From NCBI GenBank assembly GCA_022509205.1, contig JAFLTR010000021.1:1-39495 (forward strand): a stretch of DNA of 39,495 nucleotides, in the 5' to 3' direction. Of the stretch, positions 1 through 7,477 are shown one piece after another. The first letter of the stretch is position 1. Each line of letters starts with the position of its first letter. A program made the position numbers and the translations under genes. This stretch comes from Muribaculaceae bacterium (lineage in GTDB: Bacteria; Bacteroidota; Bacteroidia; Bacteroidales; Muribaculaceae). The notes beneath the pieces are model-generated. The model was not told the origin of the DNA. It worked only from the letters and a program-made list of their open reading frames with translations, and did not search any database.

Positions 1-2
1 AT

Positions 3-230
3 ACGGAGGATATTCCCGAAATGGCAAATCTAAAGGATATAACATTGGCGTTCCTACCGGTGAATCAACCCTATACAATGACAATTCCGCAAGCCGAACA
101 TGCGGCATTGATGATAAAACCTAAAATTCTCATTCCCTACCATTATTGCGACACTCCGATTGAACAACTCAAGCAGAAACTTGATGATGACCACTCGGGT
201 ATAGAAGTCAAGATATATCCGATGCAATAA
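3..230 (+). CDS. Metallo-beta-lactamase-fold hydrolase, C-terminal fragment
   Basis: The window opens inside this gene: the frame is open from base 3 with no start, giving 76 codons to the TAA at 228-230. The visible tail has a segment reading FLPVNQPYTM, then AEHAALMIKPKILIPYHY. This is the pattern of the last strand and the metal-ligand histidine region of UlaG/YtnP-like metallo-beta-lactamase-fold hydrolases (MBL-fold, L-ascorbate-6-P lactonase-like branch). The metal-binding HxHxDH motif would lie upstream of the window, so substrate and activity cannot be judged. The gene ends seven bases before a strong hairpin shared with the convergent gene. The fold assignment is fairly safe; the function is unknown. 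Confidence 0.7.
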   Translation, partial: TEDIPEMANLKDITLAFLPVNQPYTMTIPQAEHAALMIKPKILIPYHYCDTPIEQLKQKLDDDHSGIEVKIYPMQ

Positions 231-236
231 ATAGAG

Positions 237-262
237 AGGGGTGAGCTAAAAAACTCACCCCT
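237..262. terminator. Bidirectional hairpin terminator
   Basis: A perfect 9-bp stem (AGGGGTGAG, 237-245, with CTCACCCCT, 254-262) closes an 8-nt A-rich loop. It lies between two convergent genes, seven bases after one stop and seven before the other. The T-run is short on both strands, so its strength as an intrinsic terminator is uncertain. Confidence 0.75.
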
Positions 263-269
263 TTGCTTA

Positions 270-704
270 TCATTGTAACAGACCATCCGGTCCTATTACA
301 AACACCCGCGGATTCTTTTCCGCATCATAATCCTTAAGAACTCTCGGGGAAATCTCCCTCGAAACAAATACCCGGGTTTCTGAGATTCCATCCTGTTTCA
401 TCACTTCCTTCATGAGAGACTCATCGGGATCAGTGCAGATACTGATGAATTCTACTTCTTCATTCTCGGTGCCATATTTCAGGCTCAGATTCCGGTTGGC
501 AATTCTTGAAGCCGGTTTCTTCGGACTCCAGAAACTCACCACTTTCATTTTGTTTTCGGAGTTAGCGTCTTTCACGACGTTAGTTCCATCAATTGTCTCG
601 ATCTTTGGAGCCTTTTTCCCTGCACCCACATTCCTGTCAATATCTATAGCAGAAGAAAGGAAAGCGGCAGCAAGTATCGAGATTACCAAATACTTGACTT
701 TCAT
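270..704 (-). CDS. Secreted thioredoxin-like protein lacking the CXXC motif
   Basis: A 144-residue protein with an N-terminal hydrophobic signal-like segment (residues about 5-19) followed by a thioredoxin/TlpA-like fold. Recognisable parts are the KAPKIETIDG entry strand, KMKVVSFWSP at 52-61, EVEFISICTD at 83-92 and the cis-proline strand NPRVFVIGPDG at 131-141. Where TlpA-family proteins carry WCxxC, this one has W59-S-P-K-K, so both redox cysteines are missing; the only cysteine is C90. It is therefore unlikely to be a disulfide oxidoreductase and may be a binding or structural member of the redoxin family in the periplasm. It is transcribed alone, from a good Bacteroidetes promoter, and ends at a shared hairpin. 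The fold is probable and the role unknown. Confidence 0.75.
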   Translation of the reverse strand: MKVKYLVISILAAAFLSSAIDIDRNVGAGKKAPKIETIDGTNVVKDANSENKMKVVSFWSPKKPASRIANRNLSLKYGTENEEVEFISICTDPDESLMKEVMKQDGISETRVFVSREISPRVLKDYDAEKNPRVFVIGPDGLLQ

Positions 705-768
705 TTAAAAAATTTTAGTTCAACATAACCCGCTACTGTGCCACCAAGGCGCCTGACGAGTGTTTTAA

Positions 769-790
769 AAATATGTTGTAGAACATATTT
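769..790. promoter_or_regulatory. Perfect inverted repeat, candidate operator
   Basis: AAATATGTT (769-777), GTAG, AACATATTT (782-790): 9-bp arms with a 4-bp spacer. It sits directly downstream of the predicted -7 element of the thioredoxin-like gene, across the expected transcription start. That is a classic place for a repressor site. No regulator can be named from the sequence. Confidence 0.5.
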
Positions 791-794
791 TATG

Positions 795-826
795 CAAAAT
801 TACTGCAATTTTCTTCGTTTTCCAAA
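795..826 (-). promoter_or_regulatory. Bacteroidetes-type promoter of the thioredoxin-like gene
   Basis: On the minus strand, TTTG (826-823), exactly 20 nt, then TAATTTTG (802-795) match the Bacteroidetes primary-sigma consensus (TTTG / TAnnTTTG). The start site would be near 788, giving a leader of about 85 nt before the ATG at 704. The remainder of the stretch between this promoter and the next gene (827-1047) is AT-rich and without a convincing ORF. Confidence 0.65.
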
Positions 827-987
827 TTTTTTTCAAAAAAAGAGCAATAACTATAAAAGGTCTTTCAGATATAACGAAAAAAAGACAGGGGACGTTTATG
901 ATTTCTCGTTATTAAATTGAATTTAATTATTTTGATAGATATTTTGCATTTATTTAAGATTTAAGTAAGTAATTTAGAAAAATTTGT

Positions 988-995
988 TAAATTTG
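988..995 (+). promoter_or_regulatory. Possible -7 element for the AEC transporter
   Basis: TAAATTTG followed by C fits the TAnnTTTG consensus 52 nt before the ATG at 1048. No TTTG lies at the expected distance upstream, so this is a tentative call in a very AT-rich gap. Confidence 0.35.
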
Positions 996-1047
996 CTTTG
1001 ATTTAGAAATATTTAGATTACCGTAGCAAACCAACTAAACAAATATT

Positions 1048-2067
1048 ATGGATATAGGACATGTGATTATTTATGCTATCGTCCCGATTTTGGTTGTGAT
1101 GTTAGCAGGCTACATCTCCGGTAAAAGGGGAGCCTTCAGCGGGGAGGACTCTAAGAAGTTCAACAAGGTAGTGCTTGTTTACGCATTGCCGGCCGCGTTG
1201 TTTGTGTCTATTGCAAAATCCAACAGACACATGCTCGTTGAAGACATAAAGCTGTCGATAGTTTCCGTTGTGGGAATTATGGCGTGTTTTATGGCTGTTT
1301 ATTTCATTTTCTTATGGTGTTTCAGGAAAAACCAGCCTAACCCACAGTCATGTGCTGCTGTGAGTGCATTGATCAGCGGTTCCCCAACCATCGGATTCTT
1401 GGGTTTTGCGGTTCTGGAGCCTATTTTTGATGCTACAATCGGTCTGACAAAGGTGGCACTTGTTGTTGCTATTATCGGTATCGTAGTTAATGCTATAGGT
1501 ATCCCGGTAGGTCTTTCGCTTTTGAATTCCGGTATTGCAAAGGCCGATCCCAATCATAAAGGACAAGCTTGGTGGCGCCCGGTGGTTCATGCTCTTGCGC
1601 AACCGGTGGCATGGGCACCTATCCTCGCGACTATCTGGGTGATCATTGGAATTCCATGGCCGGATTGGGCAAGCCCTTCTTTCGACCTGATAAAGGGAGC
1701 CAATGCATCAATGGCAGTGTTCTCAGCCGGTATTACACTTTCGTCGTTGAAGATTACTATAGACTGGCAGGCAATCCTTGGTTCTATCCTGAAGATGATC
1801 ATGATGCCGGCAGTGATTCTTATTCTTTGTCTGCTCTTCAAGATGGAATACTACAACATCTTGATGACAGTTGTGGCTTGTGCACTTCCTCCGGCTTTCT
1901 CCGGAATTATCATCGCCGATGAATACGGTGTCTACACAGCAATCGGAACCAGTTCATTGACCCTCTCGGTAATCCTTTTCATGGGCTTCTGTCCCTTATG
2001 GATCATTATCTCGAAAGTTTGTATGGAGGCACACTTGTTCGGATGGCATGGAGTAATTCCCATGTAA
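1048..2067 (+). CDS. AEC-family transporter (auxin efflux carrier / malate permease-like)
   Basis: A 339-residue integral membrane protein with about ten hydrophobic segments in two halves, as in the AEC family (BART superfamily; MdcF and YwkB are relatives). The start VIIYAIVPILVVMLAGY and the motif FNKVVLVYALPAALF near residues 38-53 are typical first and second helices. Family members export or take up organic anions such as malate or malonate, and some are amino-acid exporters; the sequence does not reveal the substrate. The gene stands alone, with an AT-rich leader and a strong terminator 33 bases downstream. Family confidence is high, substrate unknown. Confidence 0.88.
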   Translation: MDIGHVIIYAIVPILVVMLAGYISGKRGAFSGEDSKKFNKVVLVYALPAALFVSIAKSNRHMLVEDIKLSIVSVVGIMACFMAVYFIFLWCFRKNQPNPQSCAAVSALISGSPTIGFLGFAVLEPIFDATIGLTKVALVVAIIGIVVNAIGIPVGLSLLNSGIAKADPNHKGQAWWRPVVHALAQPVAWAPILATIWVIIGIPWPDWASPSFDLIKGANASMAVFSAGITLSSLKITIDWQAILGSILKMIMMPAVILILCLLFKMEYYNILMTVVACALPPAFSGIIIADEYGVYTAIGTSSLTLSVILFMGFCPLWIIISKVCMEAHLFGWHGVIPM

Positions 2068-2100
2068 TAGATAGGAAACCGCCAAAACTTATAGACTACA

Positions 2101-2131
2101 AAAAACCATCGGAAAAAGTCCGATGGTTTTT
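2101..2131. terminator. Bidirectional intrinsic terminator
   Basis: A 13-bp perfect stem, 2101-2113 (AAAAACCATCGGA) with 2119-2131, encloses a 5-nt loop. An A-run on one side and a T-run on the other let it work in both directions, between the AEC transporter and the convergent glnS. Confidence 0.85.
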
Positions 2132-2187
2132 ATTGTTTTGATGAGATTATGTTTTCTAACTGATAGAGGGAAAATAAACCCCAATCG

Positions 2188-3894
2188 TCATGCTTTTTTC
2201 ATCTCTTTAGCCCAGGTGTCTTTAAGGCCAATAGTTTTGTTAAATACAAGATGAGACGGTTCCGAATCAGGATCTACAGTGTAATATCCCAGGCGTGTAA
2301 ATTGGAAATGATCGCCATGTTTGGCATTTTGAGCTCCCCAAGGTTCCAGTTTCACTCCCTTTCTCACAATTAGAGAGTCGGGATTAAGCAGGTCGCGGAA
2401 GTCGCCATCTTCGGCTGAAGGATTTTCTACCGAGAAAAGGCGGTCGTAGTCTCTGACCTCCACATCAACAGCAGTCGGCACAGAAACCCAATGCAGAGTA
2501 CCTTTCACTTTTCTGTCGCTCCCGGGCAGACCGCTACGGGTCTCCGGATCATATTCGGCATAAATTTCCTCTATTACACCGTCGTCATTTTTCTTAACTC
2601 CCGTGCATTTTATTATGTAAGCCCCTTTGAGTCTTACCTCCTTATCAGGGGAAAGCCTGAAGAATTTCTTGGGAGGATTTTCCATAAAGTCATCCCGCTC
2701 GATCCAAAGCTCGCGAGAGAATGGCATTTCATGTTTCCCTTCATTCGGATTTTCAGGATTATTTTCCATCTCCATCATTTCTGTCTTATCTTCCGGATAA
2801 TTCGTGATGATAAGTTTTACAGGATTAACCACTGCAGAGACACGTGTAGCTGTCTTATTAAGATCCTCTCTCACTGAATGTTCAAGAAGCTCAATATGGT
2901 TAAGAGCCTCATATTTAGTGTAACCGATACGGTTAACAAAATCCTTTATAGCTGAAGGAGTGAACCCTCTTCTACGAAGGCCGCAAAGAGTCGGCATCCT
3001 GGGGTCGTCCCACCCGTTTACAAGTCCTTCCTTCACGAGCTGGAGCAATTTCCGTTTGCTCATCACAGTGTAAGTGAGATTTAGCCTGTTGAATTCAATC
3101 TGTCTCGGGCAATATGATTCGTCGGCAAGCTCCTTTACGAAATATTCATACAGAGGACGGTGGGGGACAAACTCGAGTGTGCAAATAGAATGAGTGACCC
3201 CCTCGAAGAAGTCGCTTTGCCCATGGGCGAAATCATACATCGGATACACCTTCCATTTGTCGCCTGTGCGCCAGTGAGGGGTTTTGATAATTCTATATAT
3301 AATGGGATCTCTGAAATGCATATTGCTATTTGCCATGTCGATTTTAGCACGTAGCACCATGCTTCCTTCCTCGAATTCGCCTGAATTCATTCTTTGGAAA
3401 AGATCAAGGTTTTCCTCGATAGGGCGGTCGCGGAAAGGAGAATTGGTACCGGGCTCGGTAGGAGTACCTTTCTGGGCAGCTATCTGTTCACTGGTCTGCT
3501 CGTCAACATAGGCCTTCCCCTCTTTTATAAGACGTATAGCAAAATCATAGAGCTGAGGGAAATAATCGCTGGCATAATACAGACGATCTTCCCAGTCATA
3601 GCCCAGCCATTTGATATCCCTCATGATTGAATCTACATATTCAGTGTCTTCTTTCTGGGGATTAGTGTCGTCGAAACGCAGATTACAGGTGCCCCCGAAC
3701 TTTTCAGCACTACCGAAATCCATGATTATGGCTTTAGCATGGCCGATATGCAGATATCCGTTTGGTTCCGGAGGGAAACGGGTGTTGAGTCTGCCCCCAT
3801 TTTTACCCTCTTCAAGGTCTTTCTTTATTTCCTGTTCCACGAAATTGAGACCGCCGGAGGGCTCATTTTCGATAATAACCTCTTTTTCTTCCAT
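2188..3894 (-). CDS. glnS: Glutaminyl-tRNA synthetase
   Basis: Class I aminoacyl-tRNA synthetase of 568 residues, the usual length for bacterial GlnRS. It charges tRNA-Gln with glutamine in the cytoplasm. The first signature is FPPEPNGYLHIGHAKA with HIGH at 49-52; the second (KMSKS) appears as VMSKRKL at 277-283. The DDTNP and MYDFAHG blocks of the catalytic core are present, followed by the GlnRS-type beta-barrel anticodon-binding C-terminus (CTGVKKNDDG, HWVSVPTAVDVEVRDYDRLF). The order and the glutamine-type sequence distinguish it from GluRS. It is divergent from the permease gene with only 63 bp between the two starts, and appears monocistronic. Confidence 0.97.
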   Translation of the reverse strand: MEEKEVIIENEPSGGLNFVEQEIKKDLEEGKNGGRLNTRFPPEPNGYLHIGHAKAIIMDFGSAEKFGGTCNLRFDDTNPQKEDTEYVDSIMRDIKWLGYDWEDRLYYASDYFPQLYDFAIRLIKEGKAYVDEQTSEQIAAQKGTPTEPGTNSPFRDRPIEENLDLFQRMNSGEFEEGSMVLRAKIDMANSNMHFRDPIIYRIIKTPHWRTGDKWKVYPMYDFAHGQSDFFEGVTHSICTLEFVPHRPLYEYFVKELADESYCPRQIEFNRLNLTYTVMSKRKLLQLVKEGLVNGWDDPRMPTLCGLRRRGFTPSAIKDFVNRIGYTKYEALNHIELLEHSVREDLNKTATRVSAVVNPVKLIITNYPEDKTEMMEMENNPENPNEGKHEMPFSRELWIERDDFMENPPKKFFRLSPDKEVRLKGAYIIKCTGVKKNDDGVIEEIYAEYDPETRSGLPGSDRKVKGTLHWVSVPTAVDVEVRDYDRLFSVENPSAEDGDFRDLLNPDSLIVRKGVKLEPWGAQNAKHGDHFQFTRLGYYTVDPDSEPSHLVFNKTIGLKDTWAKEMKKA

Positions 3895-3913
3895 GTTTTA
3901 AGTAAAATTTTTA

Positions 3914-3952
3914 GCAAAGTTAATATTTTTATTATTAATAGCCTTAATTTTG
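3914..3952. promoter_or_regulatory. Divergent -7 elements for glnS and the permease gene
   Basis: Two TAnnTTTG boxes face away from each other in a 63-bp gap. On the minus strand TAACTTTG (3922-3915) would start glnS about 13 nt before its ATG. On the plus strand TAATTTTG (3945-3952) ends only five bases before the ATG at 3958. Neither has a good TTTG at -33. Confidence 0.5.
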
Positions 3953-3957
3953 CATAT

Positions 3958-5202
3958 ATGAATTATCCCCTCTTTCTTGCACGAAGATTATCCCTGGGAA
4001 ATAATGGGCGTAAAATGTCGCCAGCTGTTATTGTTGCAATTGTGGCAGTGGCGATATCTGTTGCGGTAATGATAGCCTCTATAGCAATTGTGTTGGGATT
4101 CAAGAGGGAAATTACAGAGAAAGTGGTCGGTTTTAACGGTCATATCTCCCTTTTTCGTATGCCTTCATCAGAGGAAGACGATAATTTGATAACAATAGAT
4201 GATTATGTGAAAGGACTGCTTGAAAGCTTCCCTTTCATCACGGAGTATAATCCTCAGGCATCGATACCCGCCATACTAAAGACGGAAGAGGATTTCAAAG
4301 GGGTGTATCTTCGGGGTTTGACCGGTGAGAAGGCTTCGGCCTACATAGCAGAAAATCTTGAAGAAGGAAGTCTTCCTGATTATGAAGATGAAGAACAACG
4401 TAACAAGGTATTGATAAGTCGGGTTGCTGCCAAACAGTTGAAACTGAATTTGGGGGACAAGGTCGACACTTATTTTATTTCTGACGATGTGAGAGTGAGA
4501 CGCCTTGAGATAGCCGGGATTTATAATACCCATTTCGACCAATATGACGAAATAATGATGTTCGGGGCTATGCCTCTGGTGGCCCGGTTAGGCAATCTTG
4601 ATGAGGGATCCGGAACGTATATTGTGATACAGACGGACGATTTTGACAAGGTGGGAGATTATACACTGCAACTTCAGGAGAGAATTAATAGAGACGTAGC
4701 GTATGGGGAGACAAATTATTTTTATCGCACGGATAATGTGCTGTCTCAAGGTCGTGGATTTTTCTCTTGGCTTAGTCTTTTAGACACAAATGTAGTGGTT
4801 ATTATCATTCTTATGATGGTGGTAGGATGTGTTACACTGGTTTCAGGAATGTTGATAATTATACTTGAAAGGAAAAAGTTTATTGGCCTGATGCGAGCCT
4901 TAGGAGCTAACACAGGAAAAATTCGAGCGGTCTTCATTTACATGGCCATTAGGATTTCCTTTATAGGTATTTTAATTGGAGATATCTTGGTGTTACTGTT
5001 CCTATATTTCCAGGCCACCTATCATTTTATCCCGCTGGATGCAGATTCATATTATATAGATTTTGTGCCTGTGAGTCTTCCAGAATGGATAATCCCGGCA
5101 TTGGACGGAGGCGTGTTGCTCGTGACATATTTTGTGCTTGTATTGCCCTCACGTTTTGTGGGTAAAATTTCTCCGGTTGAGTCGATGGTGAGATCAGAAT
5201 GA
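3958..5202 (+). CDS. FtsX/LolE-type ABC transporter permease
   Basis: A 414-residue inner-membrane protein with the MacB/FtsX plan: a cytoplasmic start PLFLARRLS, TM1 at about 21-48, a large periplasmic domain of about 215 residues, then three C-terminal membrane segments (NVVVIIILMMVVGCVTLVSG; the stretch after MRALGANTGKIRAVFIYMA; the last near the C-terminus). The loop LERKKFIGLMRALGA is the coupling motif of LolC/LolE proteins. In Bacteroidetes such stand-alone permeases are annotated as lipoprotein-release (Lol) transporters; no ATPase gene is next to it. The frame is open further upstream across glnS, but homology begins at MNYPLFLARR and a promoter box sits just before it, so I chose the ATG at 3958. 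Confidence 0.88.
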   Translation: MNYPLFLARRLSLGNNGRKMSPAVIVAIVAVAISVAVMIASIAIVLGFKREITEKVVGFNGHISLFRMPSSEEDDNLITIDDYVKGLLESFPFITEYNPQASIPAILKTEEDFKGVYLRGLTGEKASAYIAENLEEGSLPDYEDEEQRNKVLISRVAAKQLKLNLGDKVDTYFISDDVRVRRLEIAGIYNTHFDQYDEIMMFGAMPLVARLGNLDEGSGTYIVIQTDDFDKVGDYTLQLQERINRDVAYGETNYFYRTDNVLSQGRGFFSWLSLLDTNVVVIIILMMVVGCVTLVSGMLIIILERKKFIGLMRALGANTGKIRAVFIYMAIRISFIGILIGDILVLLFLYFQATYHFIPLDADSYYIDFVPVSLPEWIIPALDGGVLLVTYFVLVLPSRFVGKISPVESMVRSE

Positions 5203-5321
5203 ATTGGCTGCTGAAGATTACTTTGGTGATAATGATTAAGACAGGAATTGAAGAAAGAGGAAAAGATGGGAGACAGGTTTATTTACTTTGCCTAAAATTT
5301 TCTCAATGTAAAGGAATTGTA

Positions 5322-5329
5322 TAAATTTG
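5322..5329 (+). promoter_or_regulatory. -7 element of the small membrane protein gene
   Basis: TAAATTTG followed by C matches TAnnTTTG. It overlaps the TTG at 5327 that would otherwise be a possible start, which argues for the ATG at 5357 instead. No clear -33 box. Confidence 0.45.
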
Positions 5330-5356
5330 CAGAAAGAAACAAATTATAATGATTAT

Positions 5357-5566
5357 ATGAGTGCACAAGAATTAGAGAAAAGGAAAGGATGTAACAAAAG
5401 TGTAGTGCTCTTCTTTGTATTTGCGATAATATGTGTTGCAGCTTTTCTAATAGTAGGACTCGTGAAAACCTGCGATGCAGATCATGAAGATAAAGAGTTA
5501 GAGAAAGAAATCCAACAGGAAGAAGTTACTATGATTCCTGAATTGGAAGTTATAAATATAGCTTAA
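5357..5566 (+). CDS. Small single-pass membrane protein, unknown function
   Basis: A 69-residue protein: a short charged start (MSAQELEKRKGCNK), one transmembrane segment at about 15-36 (SVVLFFVFAIICVAAFLIVG), then an acidic, lysine/glutamate-rich tail (DHEDKELEKEIQQEE) likely to be helical. A TTG ten codons upstream is in frame but lies inside the promoter's -7 box. The gene has its own predicted promoter and a strong terminator, which supports it being real despite its size. I do not recognise a family. The flanking permease gene ends 154 bases upstream. Confidence 0.6.
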   Translation: MSAQELEKRKGCNKSVVLFFVFAIICVAAFLIVGLVKTCDADHEDKELEKEIQQEEVTMIPELEVINIA

Positions 5567-5585
5567 ATAACAAAGGAAACTAAAG

Positions 5586-5617
5586 AATAAGGATAAGGTT
5601 TCGGTCTTATCCTTATT
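5586..5617 (+). terminator. Intrinsic terminator of the small membrane protein gene
   Basis: A perfect 12-bp stem AATAAGGATAAG (5586-5597) with CTTATCCTTATT (5606-5617), an 8-nt loop and a following T-run. It lies 20 bases after the stop codon. Confidence 0.85.
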
Positions 5618-5632
5618 TTTTACAAACAGAAA

Positions 5633-5654
5633 GAGCTCGGCTAATGCCGAGCTC
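5633..5654 (-). terminator. Terminator hairpin of the LRR gene
   Basis: GAGCTCGGC (5633-5641), a TAAT loop, GCCGAGCTC (5646-5654): a GC-rich 9-bp stem followed on the minus strand by TTTCTGTTTG. It lies 24 bases past the LRR stop codon. Confidence 0.75.
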
Positions 5655-5678
5655 AATTATTATTTATTTGAATTAATT

Positions 5679-6833
5679 TTATTCGATAACCGGGCCGGGA
5701 CCTTCGGGAATCTCACCGGGAGCAGGAGGCATGCCGGGACCGGGGTTATACATTGCATTCGGTTCCATCATTCCGAGACCTGTCCAGTCGCCTACAATCT
5801 GACGGAGAGCGTTATCACCGGTAGTGCGCAGATCAGTGAGGTTAACGTTGTTGCTGATGTTGAGATAAGTCAGCAGCGGGTCAAAGCTTACGTCAACCAT
5901 TTGAAGCTGGTTGTAGCTTAGGTTAACTCTCTGGAGGAAGTTTTGATTGTTGAGGTAGACATTAGTAAGGTCGTTCCATTCCAGGTTAACAAATGCAAGG
6001 GTCGGAGTATTTGAAACTGTGAAAGATGTCAAATCGTTGTAGGGTGCGAATATATCGCTAAGAGCATTGCAACCTGAAATAGCAAGAGCAGTCATGTGGT
6101 TGTCGTTGCAAGCAACAGAAGTGAGGGAGGGAAGATCCTGAACATAGAGGTTTTTGATTTTATTTCCCTGTACGTTAAGGTTTTCAAGCTTAGTAAGACC
6201 TCCAAGAGTGATACCGGTGAGATCATTGTAGCCGGCATAAAGAGTCTTGAGTGCAGTACAGTTAGTGACAGTCAGTTCCTCGAGGTTGTTGCTCATCACG
6301 TTTAGATAAACGAGGTTGGCAGAGTTGCTGACATCAAGAGCCACAAGATTATTGGCTGAAAGATTGATCTTTTTGATCAAAGGAATTGCACCGAGTTCGA
6401 TTTCGGAGATACGGTTTTTGTTAAGCTCGAGTTCCTGAAGACTTTGAACTCCAACAAGAGTAACGTCTTTAATACGGTTTTTAGAGGCGACAAGAGTCAC
6501 AAGTTCCGGAGCATTGTTAATGATAAGCTGAGAGAGCTTGTTGTTGCTTACATCCACTTTAGCAAGATTGGGGAAATTGGTAAGGTCGAGGCAGCCGCCC
6601 AGGTCTTTTTTGTCCCATTTGATAGCCGTGACGTGTCCGTTAGAAACTGTAATACCGGGGAGGTTGGCAACATTATTACCTGAGAAACCTAAAGCCTCAG
6701 CGTTTGTGCCACCATTTCCAGAAGTTTGAGTAATAAAAGCTTGAAGGCACTTAGCCTCAGGTTTTGAAAGGTTCTGGCTCCAAGCGCAGCTTACTACTGC
6801 TAAAGATGCCAATAAGATCGCGGTTCTTTTCAT
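5679..6833 (-). CDS. Secreted leucine-rich-repeat protein
   Basis: A 384-residue exported protein. Residues 1-20 form a signal peptide (KRTAILLASLAVVSCAWSQ); the cysteine at 16 could make it a lipoprotein (VVSC lipobox), or signal peptidase I could cut after WSQ. From about residue 88 there are some 12 consecutive leucine-rich repeats of 21-22 residues with the pattern LxLxxNxLxxL (VDVSNNKLSQL, LELNKNRISEI, LNVMSNNLEEL and so on), close to the internalin-like/Bacteroidetes surface class. A proline- and glycine-rich tail (NPGPGMPPAPGEIPEGPGPV) ends the protein without a sorting domain that I can see. Such repeats bind proteins or other ligands; the partner is unknown. It is transcribed alone, with its own terminator. 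Confidence 0.85.
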   Translation of the reverse strand: MKRTAILLASLAVVSCAWSQNLSKPEAKCLQAFITQTSGNGGTNAEALGFSGNNVANLPGITVSNGHVTAIKWDKKDLGGCLDLTNFPNLAKVDVSNNKLSQLIINNAPELVTLVASKNRIKDVTLVGVQSLQELELNKNRISEIELGAIPLIKKINLSANNLVALDVSNSANLVYLNVMSNNLEELTVTNCTALKTLYAGYNDLTGITLGGLTKLENLNVQGNKIKNLYVQDLPSLTSVACNDNHMTALAISGCNALSDIFAPYNDLTSFTVSNTPTLAFVNLEWNDLTNVYLNNQNFLQRVNLSYNQLQMVDVSFDPLLTYLNISNNVNLTDLRTTGDNALRQIVGDWTGLGMMEPNAMYNPGPGMPPAPGEIPEGPGPVIE

Positions 6834-7201
6834 AACACTTAATGTTTTTCGTTGATGTTGTTGTTTATTTTATATCTTTTAAACGTTGAAAACAATAATA
6901 AGGTTTAGACCTTTACAAAAAAAATAAGAAAAAGTTTTAGAGCCGTTTCTCTTATTAAATGCCATAAATCATTAATGCACTAAAAATAATGATGTTATAT
7001 TTATGGAAGCTCTAATTTCGACGGTGTAAACGATACATTCATTAAAGTTGGAGACCCAAGAAGATTTATGAAGAAAATTTAACTCACCAATATAATAGAG
7101 GTAAAAATAGTTAAAAAATCGACATAAAGAAAGTTTTTGGATATTGAAGTTCAACTTTTATAGGAATAGAATGTTAGAAAGATAAGAAATTACAGAGAAC
7201 C
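6834..7201. other. AT-rich intergenic region between divergent genes
   Basis: This 368-bp gap separates the LRR gene from the small membrane protein gene and must hold both promoters. I see no convincing TTTG/TAnnTTTG pair on either strand. There is a small palindrome TTGAAGTTCAA (about 7143-7153) some 50 bases before the ATG at 7202. No RNA gene or ORF with coding character is evident. Confidence 0.4.
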
Positions 7202-7477
7202 ATGGCTATTTTCACTCAAATAATAATCTTACTGGTGGTGCTCGCCTGTATGGTGATGCTTCTGTTAGGCATCAGACAGCTCACTCACATTGAAGGTTTT
7301 GAGGATGCCGAGGAGACTTCACACTTGAAAGAAGAGGTGGAGGAAGATGACCATGTTCTTTCCCGAAACAATATATTTAGTTCTTTGGTGGAGGCTGAGC
7401 CGGTTGAAAGTGAGGAACACCATAGAAAAAGTCAGTTTAAAGGGAAGTCTAAGGATCCGTTATCACGTAAAGAATGA
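7202..7477 (+). CDS. Small membrane-anchored acidic protein, unknown function
   Basis: A 91-residue protein with one N-terminal transmembrane segment at about 4-24 (FTQIIILLVVLACMVMLLLG), followed by a strongly acidic region (EDAEETSHLKEEVEEDD) and a basic end. The likely topology is N-out with a cytoplasmic tail. I do not recognise the family, though membrane-anchored small proteins of this plan are common in Bacteroidales. Its last 46 bases overlap the 3' end of comEC on the other strand. The start fits the AT-rich leader. Real gene likely; function open. Confidence 0.6.
   Translation: MAIFTQIIILLVVLACMVMLLLGIRQLTHIEGFEDAEETSHLKEEVEEDDHVLSRNNIFSSLVEAEPVESEEHHRKSQFKGKSKDPLSRKE

Noticed and set aside
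738-920. 60-codon open frame on the plus strand in the intergenic gap
   Set aside because: Its composition is that of AT-rich non-coding DNA, it overlaps the promoter of the minus-strand gene, and it shows no domain or plausible leader.
3739-3957. Longer N-terminus for the permease starting inside glnS
   Set aside because: It would encode sequence antisense to the conserved GlnRS N-terminus; a promoter box and family homology start at 3945-3958.
6972-7154. 60-codon open frame on the minus strand upstream of the LRR gene
   Set aside because: Low-complexity, rich in F, Y and N as expected from AT-rich non-coding sequence, with no start context or homology.
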